Assembly (NCBI GenBank): GCA_039654915.1 | Contig: CM077593.1 | Coordinates: forward strand, 40,022,501-40,086,500 | DNA: 64,000 nucleotides | Direction: 5' to 3' | Origin: Aquilaria yunnanensis | Taxonomy: Eukaryota > Streptophyta > Magnoliopsida > Malvales > Thymelaeaceae | In this document: positions 1 through 10,284 of the stretch, in pieces | Numbering within the stretch: position 1 is the stretch's first letter | Layout of the letters: every line of letters starts with the position of its first letter | Made by a program: the position numbers and the translations under genes | Notes under the pieces: model-generated | Seen by the model: only the letters and a program-made list of their open reading frames with translations | The model's database searches: none | What the model was told of the DNA's origin: nothing

Positions 1-764
1 ACAAGAGCCGAAACACTCTTCTCCAAGCTTGAATCCTTCAACGCCCTCAATTCTCCTTGAATCCAAGACCAATTGTGAAGGAGCTCAAGAACAAGCTCTC
101 GGCTAAACAAGAACAAAGGCAAGCCCGAAATGAACAAAATGGTTTTGACTTGGATTCGGCCGAAAGACATAAGTCTTTAGTTAGCTAAAAGGCCAACTTT
201 TACTTCCATTTCTTTGCATGGTGTAATGTAGCCCTTAACTCCACATGTACACAAGGCCGCCACTTAAACTTGTGTTAAAATGGACACTTAAGCCCAACAT
301 GGCCCATAATGCCAAGCAAGTAACAAACACAAGTACCAAGATGTCATAAACACCCATGCATAACTGGCCATGTAACTAAAATAAAGACTAATTAGTTTAA
401 CTAGTAACTAGTGAATAGTACTTTAGTGGTAGACAAGATTTGACTAGTAATCATGGTTGTCCACCAAATTTGGTCTAGTCTTGCACTAGTCACCATAAAA
501 ACTTGCATGGCCGAAAATGCCAACTTTAAGTTTGTAGTTTAAATTGCACCACGCATCTAAGTGTACAGTTTGATCCCCTTTCTCTGTTTTCTGTCAGCTT
601 TCCCATAGTCCAGTTTCTATGTGCAGTTAAGGTCTGAAGGTTTCCAGTTATGCACATAGGTCACTGTACTAGTTTCCATAGTTCCCCTCACTCTTCCTTT
701 TTATTTTTCCTTGTTTTCCTTTGTTCTCCTTGGCCTAAGCCAAGCACTTAGGAGGTGCCTAACA
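1..764. repeat. X1: right part of a long non-coding LTR (family X)
   Basis: AT-rich non-coding sequence with no credible reading frame. It aligns by eye with the right end of X2 (about 40700-41360), sharing blocks such as the TTCGGCC motif followed by a run around GTTAGCTAAAAGG, and the terminal block CCTAAGCCAAGCACTTAGG. It ends in CTAACA at 764, and AAACC at 765-769 is the probable right copy of the 5-bp target duplication. The left part lies outside the window. It interrupts the 5' part of gag of element C. I infer a solo LTR because X2 and X3 are complete units with no internal domain. Confidence 0.75.
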
Positions 765-2352
765 AAACCTTTCCAGGGACTTCCTCGCCTGAGGAAGAGC
801 GTCCTCTAGTTATAACTATGAGTTTTCTACGCGACTTTCAGCGCTCTATTGTGGCTGAAATGACATAGCAGATTGACTGAAGGTGGCCGCAACCAACTCA
901 GGCCCAAAGGCCTTCCTAGCGAGTATGCCCTCGGGAGAAAAGCCCTAAATCAACCTATCACAGTTCGGGAAGCGGGGATCCGCGTGATGAGTCTTCGATG
1001 AAAAATATACCCCTCGGGGCACGACCTATGGGACAAACGGGGTCCAAGTGATCTAAAATCCCACGCCAAAGGAGCTCATCACCTGAGGCGAAGTCCCCAT
1101 CCCCTCGGAGCCGGAGTCACTCCCCGAAGAGACGCTGGCAGTCTCCCTTCCCAGAAGTCTACAAGCACCAGGAAGAAGAGCCCAGTGCCACGCTCCTTAT
1201 GGAGAAAATATTAGCGAGATTGGAGAGAGTGGAGAAACAGGTAGCTCGGAAACCAGTCTGGGCTAGGCTGTCTAAAACTTTTGGTGGGGATGAATCGTCG
1301 TTCACCCGAATAGTAGTTGAGGCAGCCATGCCAAGTGACTTTCGGGTGCCTTGGATGGAAACCTATGATGGCCGGACTGATCCACAGGCTCATCTAACCA
1401 AGTACTAACGCAGCATGGTGCTGTATGGTGCTGATGATGCTACCTTGTGCAAATGTTTTGAGGTCACCCTCACAGGACCAGCAATAGCGTGGTACAATTC
1501 GTTGGCTCCCGGAACCATCAGGGAGTTCCAGGAGTTATCTACGGCCTTTACACAGCAATTCATTGGAAGCCGGCCGACGGCGAAGATGCCTGTCCAGATG
1601 TTCGACATAGCGCAGAAGAACGGAGAAACCATCTATGACTATGTCGAAAGGTTTAATGGAGAGGCCTTAAGTGTTCCAGACTTTCGGCCTGAAATACGCA
1701 TCCTCGCCATGACACGGAGCCTTCGGAAGGACTCACAGCTGTTCTACGAGTTTTCCAAGGACCCCCCGGACACACTTGGCAAATTCTACCGAAGGGCCGA
1801 GCAGCACATGATAGCCGAAGAGCTGAGAATGGGCGGACCGAAGTCTGATCACACCCATGCCGAAGGGTCCAGCTAGCAAACGTGGTACCCAGCCGACCAG
1901 GCAGGACGACCTCGAAGGTTTAAGGGAAGGAAACCCCCAACCTTCACACCCCTGAACACCATGAGGACCAACATCCTCATGACGATGGAAAGACAGGGGA
2001 CCCAGATTCAGCGGCCAAGGGCCATGACCGCTGATAATAAAAAGAACATGAAGAAGTTCTGCCAATTTCACCGCGACAACGGCCACGACACCGAAGACTG
2101 TTACCAATTGAAAAAGTACATAGAGTCGCTGATTAAAACAAGGCCAACTTTGGCGATATCTGCGAATGCCTTCCCCGAAAGGAAGGAAGGAGGAAGAAGG
2201 AAAGACAGATGACGAGGACTACGACTCCGACAGACGGAGGAACAAAAGTCCGAAGAGGCGTCCTCCACCTTCGGCAGGAGTAATACAAACAATTACGACA
2301 GGACTTTCATCCCCGGAAAGAAAGAGGAAGGCCAGAGAAATATTAGTGATGG
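765..2352 (+). pseudogene. gag: Gag region of element C, decayed
   Basis: Capsid and nucleocapsid part of a Tat Gag. The capsid block (about 1320-1830) has the recognisable stretch WYNSLAPGT and an RRAEQHM-like end. The nucleocapsid block near 2060-2100 keeps a CX2HX4HX4C knuckle (CQFHRDNGHDTEDC). In-frame stops lie at 866-868, 878-880, 1049-1051, 1406-1408 and 1874-1876. The first two match CAG-to-TAG and CGA-to-TGA changes against element A. One extra base near 2137-2141 shifts the frame before the basic tail. The N-terminus is missing because X1 is inserted upstream, and E1 ends this segment at 2352. It is clearly non-functional. Confidence 0.9.
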
Positions 2353-3768
2353 TGTTGGGTTTTGGGAGCCAAATAGCGTAGCGGAATTTAACCAAAACCC
2401 TCCAGGATCCAAGTGAAACGGGGTAAATCGGGTGTTCAAAAATTTTCATACCTAATTTTCGGTTGAGATCTCTCACTCAACTGTAGAGTCGAATCACAAA
2501 ACCTGAACAGTTGACGTGTTCAAGCTCTCTATGGTATCCACACGAGCCTCTCGGGATCACAACGCTTCCACCACGTCCCAGCAGATGCGTTTCTCTTGCG
2601 CTCGCAGTGCTAGCTTGCGTCCTCTTAGGAATTGCAAGGGAAGACTGCGGCTGTCCTTTTGGGAGGCTAGGGCAAGGAGACCTGCGAAATTCTCACTTAA
2701 AAGTTGTATTTATAGTGAGACTCAACTTCCAGGCCTAATGGGTTTCAAAGCCCTAATCCAATTAGGATTTAATTTCGGGCTTAATCATGGCTCAACTCTT
2801 GGGCCCATTATTAATACGAAATTAAAGTGAAACCATAACCCAAATAATTAGCCCATGCACTCTAATGATCCAAATAGCTCTATGTGTGCGACCCAATAGG
2901 CTCTTATCATGTTGGCAATGATCATAAATCACATTTATGATCATAAGCAATGAGTGGTGTCTAGCAACACATCATTGCTACCCAAGTGACAAGATTGTCG
3001 ATGATTCGACTAAACCTTTATGATCATCACAGATATATGCCATTGTCCCTTTATCCAAGATATCAAGACTAAGCACGAGACATGGAATGTGTCACTCTCG
3101 TATAGCCCAATCTTTGGTTTCTTGATTACCGAGTAGACTAACTTAGGCTGATGACATTGATATCGTATATCAACTCATCCGAGCATGGCCATGCGTTTTC
3201 TAAGTTTTACTCTATCAAGGGGCCCGAAGATATCACTCCCGTTACATAGGAGGGACAAATCCCAGCTTGATCATACAAATCCCTCCGCATGATATGTGAC
3301 ATACCCAATGACCTCCTTCAAGTTCACTCAGTTACGAGCAACAAAGGAAAGTATCAAAGTATGTGACTCACATGTAGGGAACCTTGATGATCTTAGGTCG
3401 AAGGACTACATATACCATGATCACTATGAGAATCACTTATGACACTCATATAACGATCCATGTAGTGTTCTCATGGTGGGTCGGTCCAGTACACAAGTTC
3501 TCCAACTTGTACCCATATGTAGACTACATATCTCATATTAGTCTCCACATATGCTAGTCGTTATGTATTATTGCAACCCGCTCCACAATAATACTAGACC
3601 AGGGATGTTTAAGAATATCATTATTCTAGGGTTACAATTATGTTTGTTAAGTTACGCAGAAACAAAACAACAAACATAATTGCTGGATTAATGCCTTAAT
3701 AAAATATCATGACTCAACGTGCAAAAATACAATCATCTCATGATTGGCTTTTGGGCACAACATTAAGA
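2353..3768 (-). repeat. E1: solo LTR (1416 bp), probably Copia type
   Basis: It begins TGTTGGG and ends near CATTAAGA. The flanks carry GATGG at 2348-2352 and 3769-3773 as a 5-bp target duplication, splitting gag-pol of C. The same 1416-bp unit recurs as E2, whose intact end reads CTAACA. There is no internal domain and no primer site, so it is a solo LTR. A TATAAATA-like box on the minus strand near 2706-2713, about 350 bp from the minus-strand end, suggests the LTR is read on the minus strand. The TGTT...AACA termini suit Copia elements, but no coding part is present to prove this. Confidence 0.8.
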
Positions 3769-3773
3769 GATGG

Positions 3774-4138
3774 AATATCAGAGTCTGACGAAGAAACTGG
3801 CCCACAAGGATGGTTCCACCGTCATCTTTCCCCACGACGATCCGCTGTTGGTCATGGTGAGGATAGGAAACTGGGATGTCAAGAGAGTGTTGCTTGACGA
3901 TGGATCAAACGCTGACGTCCTGTTTTCACATTTGCTGTCGAGCTTGGGTATATCCAACACCGATCTCAAGCCCGTCACTTCGCCTACTTTAAGGATAGGG
4001 CCATCCGAACTGCCCGTCCTCGGATGGATCGATCTTCCCCTAATGATGAAAGGAACTTCGGTAGACAAGACAGATGAATTATTTGCCTCCACAATGACAA
4101 GGTTCATTGTCATGGATGTTCCTTCGTCATATAACACC
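3774..4138 (+). pseudogene. Protease segment of element C gag-pol
   Basis: This 365-bp remnant lies between E1 and E2. It encodes the linker after Gag and the aspartic protease, with the active-site stretch VLLDDGSNADVLF (near 3890-3930), followed by the conserved LPVLGWIDLP block. The frame is open until E2 starts. It matches element A at about 61% of the way through the Gag-to-RT interval. Pol continues at 16723 after E2 and its nested element A. By itself it is a non-functional fragment. Confidence 0.9.
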
Positions 4139-5460
4139 TATTGGGTTTCGGGAGCCAAACAGTGCAGCGGAATTTAACCGAAACCCTCCAGGATCCAAGT
4201 GAAACGGGGTAAACCGGGTGTTCGAAAATTTCATACCTAATTTTCGGTTGAGATCTCTCACTCAACTGCAGAGTCGAATCACAAAACCTGAACAGTTGAC
4301 ATGTTCAGGCTCTCTATGGTATCCACACGAGCCTCTCGGGATCACCACGCTTCCACCATGTCCCAGCAGATGCGTTTCTCTTGCGCTCGCAGTGCTAGCT
4401 TGCGTCTTCCAAGGAATTGCAAGAGAAGAGTGCGGCTGTCCTTTTGGGAGGCTAGGGCAAGGAAACCTGCAAATTTCTCACTTAAAAGTTATATTTATAG
4501 TGAGACTCAACTTCCAGGCCTAATGGGTTTCAAAGCCCTAATCCAATTAGGATTTAATTTCGGGCTTAATAATGGCTCAACTCCTTGGCCCATTATTAAT
4601 AAGAAATTAAAGTGAAACCATAACCCAAATAATTAGCCCATGCACTCTAATGATCCAAATAGCTCTATGTGTGCGACCCAATAGGCTCTTGCCATGTTGG
4701 CAATGATCATAAATCACATTTATGATCATAAGCAATGAGCGGTGTCTAGCAACACATCATTGCTACCCAAGTGACAAGATTGTCGGTGAATCGACTAAAC
4801 CTTTATGATCATCACCGATATATGCCATTGTCCCTTTGTCCAAGATATCAAGACTAAGCACGAGACATGGAATGTGTCACTCTCGTATAGCCCAATCTTT
4901 GGTTTCTTGATTACCAAGTAGACCAACTTAAACTGACGATATTGATATCATATATCAACTCATCGGAGCATGGCCATGCATTTTTTAAATCTCACTCTAT
5001 CAAGGGGCCGAAAGATATCACTCCCGTTACATAGGAGGAACAAATCCCATCTTGATCATACAAATCCCTCCGCATGATATGTGACATACCCAATGACCTC
5101 CTTCAAGTTCACTCAGTTACGAGCAACAAAGGAAAGTATCAAAGTATGTGACTCACATGTAGGGAACCTTGATGATCTTAGGTCGAAGGACTACATATAC
5201 CATGATCACTATGAGAATCACTTATGACACTCATATAACGATCCATGAAGTGTTCTCATGGTGGCTCGGTCCAGTACACAAGTTCTCCAACTTGCACCCA
5301 TATGTAGACTACATATCTCATATTAGTCTCCACATATGCTAGTCATTATGTATTATTGCAACCTGCTCCACAATAATACTAGACTAGGGACGTTTAAGAA
5401 TATCATTATTCTAGGGTTACAATTATGTTTATTACGTTACGCAGAAACAAAACAACAAAC

Positions 5461-6329
5461 TGATGGCCTAAGGCCTCATCGTTGTGAGTCATGATGACTG
5501 TTGAGGAGACTTCTAGGAGGAAGAACGCCTGGAAGGTGGATCGCCCCAAGGAGAGTACCTGAAAAGCTGGTAAACAGGGTTAGGAGGCCCCCGGAGTGTT
5601 TTTCCGGGGGGGGGGAGCCTCCGACGCCCAAGTCAGTGGTGGCCGGAAGAAGGAGAAAGTCACTAGCTCAAAGAGAAAGGCAGAAAAGTCTCGCCTGGTA
5701 TTTTCTCAGGGTGTGGGAGCTGTATATCCGGCCTGCCAACCTCCTGTCAAGTATTTATTTCCTGTATATATAGGAATACCTAGCCCGTTCAGATCATGAC
5801 ACGTGTGCGGTCGGATGCTCCTGAACGTCTGGGCGTAGGGGACAGATAGTTGGTAACTAGATGGCCTCGAGCCTTGTGCTGAGACGGGCCATGATATGAT
5901 TCTGATGGCGTCTGCGCGTCAGGGCGACTTTTTACGTCTGTGGTGGGACGTGTCAGAGGCTTCCTTAAATGCTTCCTTAAATGCGCCTGCCGTACTCCCG
6001 AGGTCCCTGGGCGAGGTCGTCCTCTAGTTCGGACAGAGCCTCTTCGGGAAGCCTACCCTCAGTTCGGGGGTTCCCAGTTCCAGGGGGTTCCGCCTTCGGG
6101 GATATCATATTCGGGCAGCAATGTCTGGTGCCACTTTTCCGAAGGCGCGTTGTTCACAACCTTGGGGGGCGAATGGAGTCCTCAAGTTTTACTGGCGTGC
6201 CGAGGCTCGGAGCTCTCAGGCTATCTCCCGAGGTGCATGATTCCACCTATTCCCGGGAAGCGCCAGTTCTTCTGGCCGTTGTTGTGGCAGGGTATTCGGC
6301 CAGATTGAGGCGACAGCCTTTGGCTATCA
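5461..6329 (-). repeat. 3' LTR of element A
   Basis: An 869-bp LTR. On the element strand it starts TGATAGCC and ends GGCCATCA. The TATATATA promoter box and the upstream ACACGTGT palindrome are present as in the 5' copy. The reading frames across this LTR recur in every LTR copy and are not regarded as genes. Confidence 0.95.
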
Positions 6330-6345
6330 CATGCCCCCCTCTGGA
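6330..6345 (-). other. Polypurine tract of element A
   Basis: On the minus strand the sequence just before the 3' LTR reads CCAGAGGGGGGCATG. It is the expected plus-strand DNA primer site for reverse transcription. The same tract stands before the 3' LTR of B. Confidence 0.85.
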
Positions 6346-7168
6346 AAGCCGAAGTGAAGACTTCGGTTTGCATCTCTTTCCGAGGTTACCGTTGGGAGTC
6401 TTGTTGGGAAGCATAACCTGTTCCGAGGTCGCACCTTTTGCCCGAGGGTCTGGGCTGTTCGGCCTTGGCCTATTCTTTGGTGTCTCCGAGGCAAAGCCTG
6501 TACCGAAGATACACCTCTTGCCCAAAAGTCATGGGCTGTTCAGCCATAGCCTGTCTCTTGGTGTCCTCGAGGTGGCCTGCTTTTTATTTCTGCAGGTCTG
6601 ATGGCCAAGCGTGTCAGACTGAGCGGCGCGTCTCCATTTCTCAGGGATGTCAAACGACGTGTTCCAATCAGGAGGCGTGTCCCGGTTTTCCAGGCACGTT
6701 TGGGGAGGCACGTCCCCCATTTCTGCGCAGCGGTTGACACGTGGCTTCTTGCCATTGGAGGAGAGGCGCGTCATTTACAGAGGGCGCGCCTTTTTGGGTG
6801 CAGCGGGCAGTTACGGTGACGGTTCGCCTCCAATGGGTACTTATGATGTTCTTTCGGTTACCCACCTTTGGCCTATAAATAGCCCATTCCATCATAAGTC
6901 CCACTTACTGTTTTTCTGCTCTTTTTCTGCTCTGCCCTCTGTTCTTGCGTTTTATCTTGCTTTCTGTGGCGGAGCTTCTTTAATCAGAGCTTTTTCCTAC
7001 CAACTTTCACGACGGCGTCCTCAGGCAAATCTTTTGGTGGGTTTTGATTTCCAGAGTACTTGATTCCTCTGTTTTTCTGAGTTTTTATGGAAAACTGTTG
7101 TTTTTTCCAAACTCGTCTTCTGAGTTTTTTCTGGAAACTATTTTCTTTTCCATCTCAAACTCTTTTTC
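6346..7168 (+). promoter_or_regulatory. Promoter and leader of the antisense gene in element A
   Basis: A non-coding stretch between the polypurine tract and the antisense ATG. A TATA box (CCTATAAATAG, core 6874-6880) lies about 295 bp before the ATG at 7169. B, C and D have a TATA box at a comparable place. Upstream are several CGCGT or CGTGT motifs (6610, 6627, 6658, 6676, 6767) and a G-box-like ACACGTGG at 6737-6744. A roughly 62-bp unit is duplicated directly (about 6431-6492 and 6510-6572). The promoter role is inferred from position and conservation. Confidence 0.6.
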
Positions 7169-9517
7169 ATGTCTGCGATGCCTGTTCCCGAGAGCTGGAA
7201 ACCTCTTCTGGCCCATCCTTGCTGTACCACCCCCGAAAAACTAGAGAGGTGGAAGAAAAAATTCTTTCTTCCGTCTTACGCTGTGACCAGACTGCCTCGT
7301 TCTAGCCATTTTGCTTTTTCAAACCATGGCGACGAGGTTACCGTCTTCCGAGCCCAACTGAAGGCCGGTCTTCGGTATCCTCCCCCGAAGGTGGTTTGCG
7401 AGTTCTGCCAATTCCATGGCATTGCTGTGAACCAGCTTCCCCCGAACGCGTACTGCTATTTTAACGCCTACCTCTGCATGTGTGGCGTGTTCGGGATAGA
7501 GCCCCACTTCATCATTTTCATGCAGTACTACAAGCTCTATATGGTCCCGAAGGGTGGCTTCTATTTCCTGCTGCCTCGGGGATCCGGGAGCAAAAAATTC
7601 ACCTTCACCTTCGACACGAAGGATAGCTGGCGGGGGTGGCAGCCTAAGTTCTTTTTCCTCAAGGTGGATAAGAACTGGTCTGGTGTCCCGACCAGATGGG
7701 CTCAGGGAGTGCTGAACGCAGACGTCGTTGATCCGAGGATGCTGCTGACCCCACCATTGGCTTCCGTGTTCGCGGATTTCGACGCCCGCATTCGGGCAGT
7801 CGCTGACTGGGCTCCCGAGGTCTCTCCTCGTCTCTTTACCCCTTTCCTATCAACTGGAGGTTGATGACCGAAGAAGTCCTTCGGGAGCTGAAAGTGGTTA
7901 AGGAGCACGTGACTGACCTCAATATGCCCGCTCCCGCCATCGCCGGGAAAGACTCCTGGCTGGTCAAGCTCCTTAAGGGGGAGACTTCTTTCGAAACTTT
8001 TGCCGAAAGTGAGTAATCTTCCATCCCTTTATACTTTTTCCTCGGACTTACCGCTGATATTTCTTCTCTTTTTCAGAGATGGGCGATGGGGCTGCCGCTT
8101 ATTACAAGGCCCTCTTTTCTGGCCAAGTGGAGAAGGGGGAGCAGACAAAGAAGGCGGCTTCCCGAAGAAGGAAGACGACAGGGGCGGGACCCTCGGCGAA
8201 GCGAGCTAGGAAGGCTCTCCAACCTTCTCAGCCAGAGCTTTTGGAAGAAGAAGCTGGCGAAGACGCTGGTCTTGTTGAAATTCCACCGGCCGAGGTCCCC
8301 GCTACTTCCGCCGAGGTGCCTCCTCTCGACCTCGAGGCCCCCAGAAACACTGTAGTGGTAGAAGTACCCACCGCCGAGGAGCGGTACCGGCAGAAGGGTA
8401 AGGGTCTTTCTTCCGAGGGGCCCGAGGATCCCGAGGACACTGTCTCCGAGGTTCCTCCAGGTATGCCTTTAGGCGAAGTTCAGCTCCTTTTCCTTTCGCG
8501 AACTTTTCTTCTGCTCCTAACTTCCTTCTCACTTTCAGGGGAGCCTCTTACTGCTGGCTGGAGGGCCATTCATGAGAGGAAACGGGCCCTGCGCGATGCC
8601 ACAATCCCTGAGGGGAAGATCCCCTTGGAGCCCTTTTGGTCAATCACGGAGGATATGAATTTGTTCTCCGACGATTGTCCGAAGATGACAAAAGAGATTT
8701 GGAAGGGGATGACCACTGACGCCTCCTTCCGGGCCATTGCGGCGGCTCACCCGGGGGATAATACCCTCGCCGCAAAAGTCACCGAGCATGCTGCTCAGGT
8801 ATAGTCTTTACACTTTTTTCCTCAATTTTCTAAGTGTTTAGACTTGTACTAACCTGGACTTTTGCCTTGCCGTAGCTGCTGGAGTACGCTGGTTATCTCC
8901 GAGTTCGGGTGGCCAGACAGGCTGCCTCCAAGGATGCGACTTCGCGGGAACTCAGTGAAGCGAAGGCTTCGCTTGCGAAGGTGATCGCCAGCAACCAGCA
9001 GCTGACAGCGGATTGTTCTCAGCAACTTGCTGCCGTTCGGGAGGAGTTCTCGAAGAAAAGAGAAGAACTTGAAAAGGACTCCTCCCGGAAGATTGCCGAC
9101 CTCGGCGACCAAGTAAAGGGGCTGCTCGCCGCCAACGAAGATCTTGTCAAGGACAAGGCTGTTTCCGACAGTCTTGCGTCGAGGTTGACGGACGAGAACA
9201 ATGCTCTTCAAGCCGAGGTCGAGGCTCTGAAGAAGGAGTCCGGAGAGACGCTGGGGATAAGCGAGCTCGAAGAGGAGGTTGCTGACCTGAGGGACGAGGT
9301 CAATGTCCTTGGCGTTCAAAAACGTACTTCTGATGACATGGCCAAGGTCGCCTTTCAGGACGGCTTCTGCCTCGCTCGGCACCAGGTGCTGCAGAGGTTC
9401 CCAGATTTGGACCTCTCTTTTCTGGAGGGCCTAAATATTCCTGAGGGACCTCGGTGGCAGTGGTCCAAGGTCGAGCATCTGAAGCTTCCTGGTCTTCGTC
9501 CGCCCATCTCTCCCTAG
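7169..9517 (+). pseudogene. Antisense gene (aORF) of element A, four exons, one frameshift
   Basis: It runs against gag-pol, between pol and the 3' LTR. Proposed exons are 7169-8008, 8077-8460, 8539-8798 and 8876-9517, about 708 codons in all. Introns begin GTGAGT, GTATGC and GTATAG and end in AG. Exon 1 encodes the cysteine- and aromatic-rich domain (CQFHGIAVNQLPPN, then a GIEPHF-like block and KDSWRGWQPKFFF) resembling the family called putative gypsy-type transposon protein (Transposase_28). Exon 2 is basic then acidic, and exon 4 is a long coiled coil ending with DLDLSFLEGLNIPEGP. Compared with B, one base is missing near 7831, which ends the frame at 7864. The function of this family is unknown. 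Similar antisense frames are known in plant Tat elements. Confidence 0.8.
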
Positions 9518-10284
9518 TTTGTTTTAGGGCTCCTCTTATTTTTCTCCTTTGTGCTCCTTCTTTGGGCACTTCTTTTGTAAGGCGATTTGCTCTAAATGAA
9601 CAATCTTTTGGCTAAGTCCTTTCTTGCAAGTTTCTTCATTTCCACTGTCCCGAACACGTTTGCTTCAAGAGACTTTCGGAAAACCTGCAACCAAAGAAAC
9701 TTTTTACCTTCCTTTGTCCCGAGCGTGCTCGCTCAAGAGACTTTCTGGAAAGTTTGTAAAAATTTGGCTAAGTCTTTTGCAGGCTTTTTGTTTCCTTTTA
9801 TCCCGAACATATTCGCTCAAGGGCCTTCGGAAAACCTTCAGCCAAATTTTTCTGTCTTCCTATTGTCCCGAGCATATTTGCTCAAGGGACTTAGGAAAAT
9901 TTTCACGAGATTGCTGATTCCCTTTTTCCCGAGCACGTTCGCTCAAGGGTGTTCGGAAATTACCTCTGCTTTTGTTTTGGCGTGTACTTTTGCGAGATTC
10001 TTGCTTTCCCTTTTTCCCGAGCATGTTCGCTCAAGGGTGTTCGGAAAATTTTCTCTGCACTGATTATGCCGAGTACTTTTGCAAGATTCTTGTTTCCCAT
10101 TTTTCCCGAGCATAGTGGCTCAACGGACTTCGGGAAGTCATATCTGCTTTTTTCGTGGCGAGCACCTTCGCGGAATTTTGTCCTGGACAATTTGGTACAC
10201 TTAAAAATTTTCTCAAGACCATTCTTCTCCGGACCATCCTGTACTTAGAATATTTTTTGTACAATATATTTCTTCCGCTCAACC
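9518..10284. repeat. Tandem repeat between the converging genes of element A
   Basis: A 767-bp spacer between the stop of the antisense gene and the stop of gag-pol. Seven related cores start near 9649, 9718, 9802, 9867, 9928, 10016 and 10105, spaced 61 to 89 bp. The typical core is CCCGAGCATGTTC followed by GCTCAAGGG, which can pair as a 7-bp stem with a two-base bulge. C and D have only one such core at this place. Hypervariable 3' tandem repeats are known from plant Tat elements. Confidence 0.85.

Noticed and set aside
2516..2830. A 104-codon frame in E1, also in E2 at 4301-4615
   Set aside because: It lies in a solo LTR near the TATA region. Conservation is explained by the common origin of the two LTRs.
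2340..3780. E1 as a Mutator-like DNA transposon with a 9-11 bp target duplication
   Set aside because: The longer match at the flanks is imperfect. A clean 5-bp duplication (GATGG) and TG/CA-type ends, confirmed by E2, fit an LTR better.
5940..6601. Open frames of 110-200 codons inside the LTRs, repeated near 16270, 21286, 31498
   Set aside because: They recur only because the LTRs are copies. They overlap the promoter and the LTR end, have no family resemblance, and differ in length between copies.
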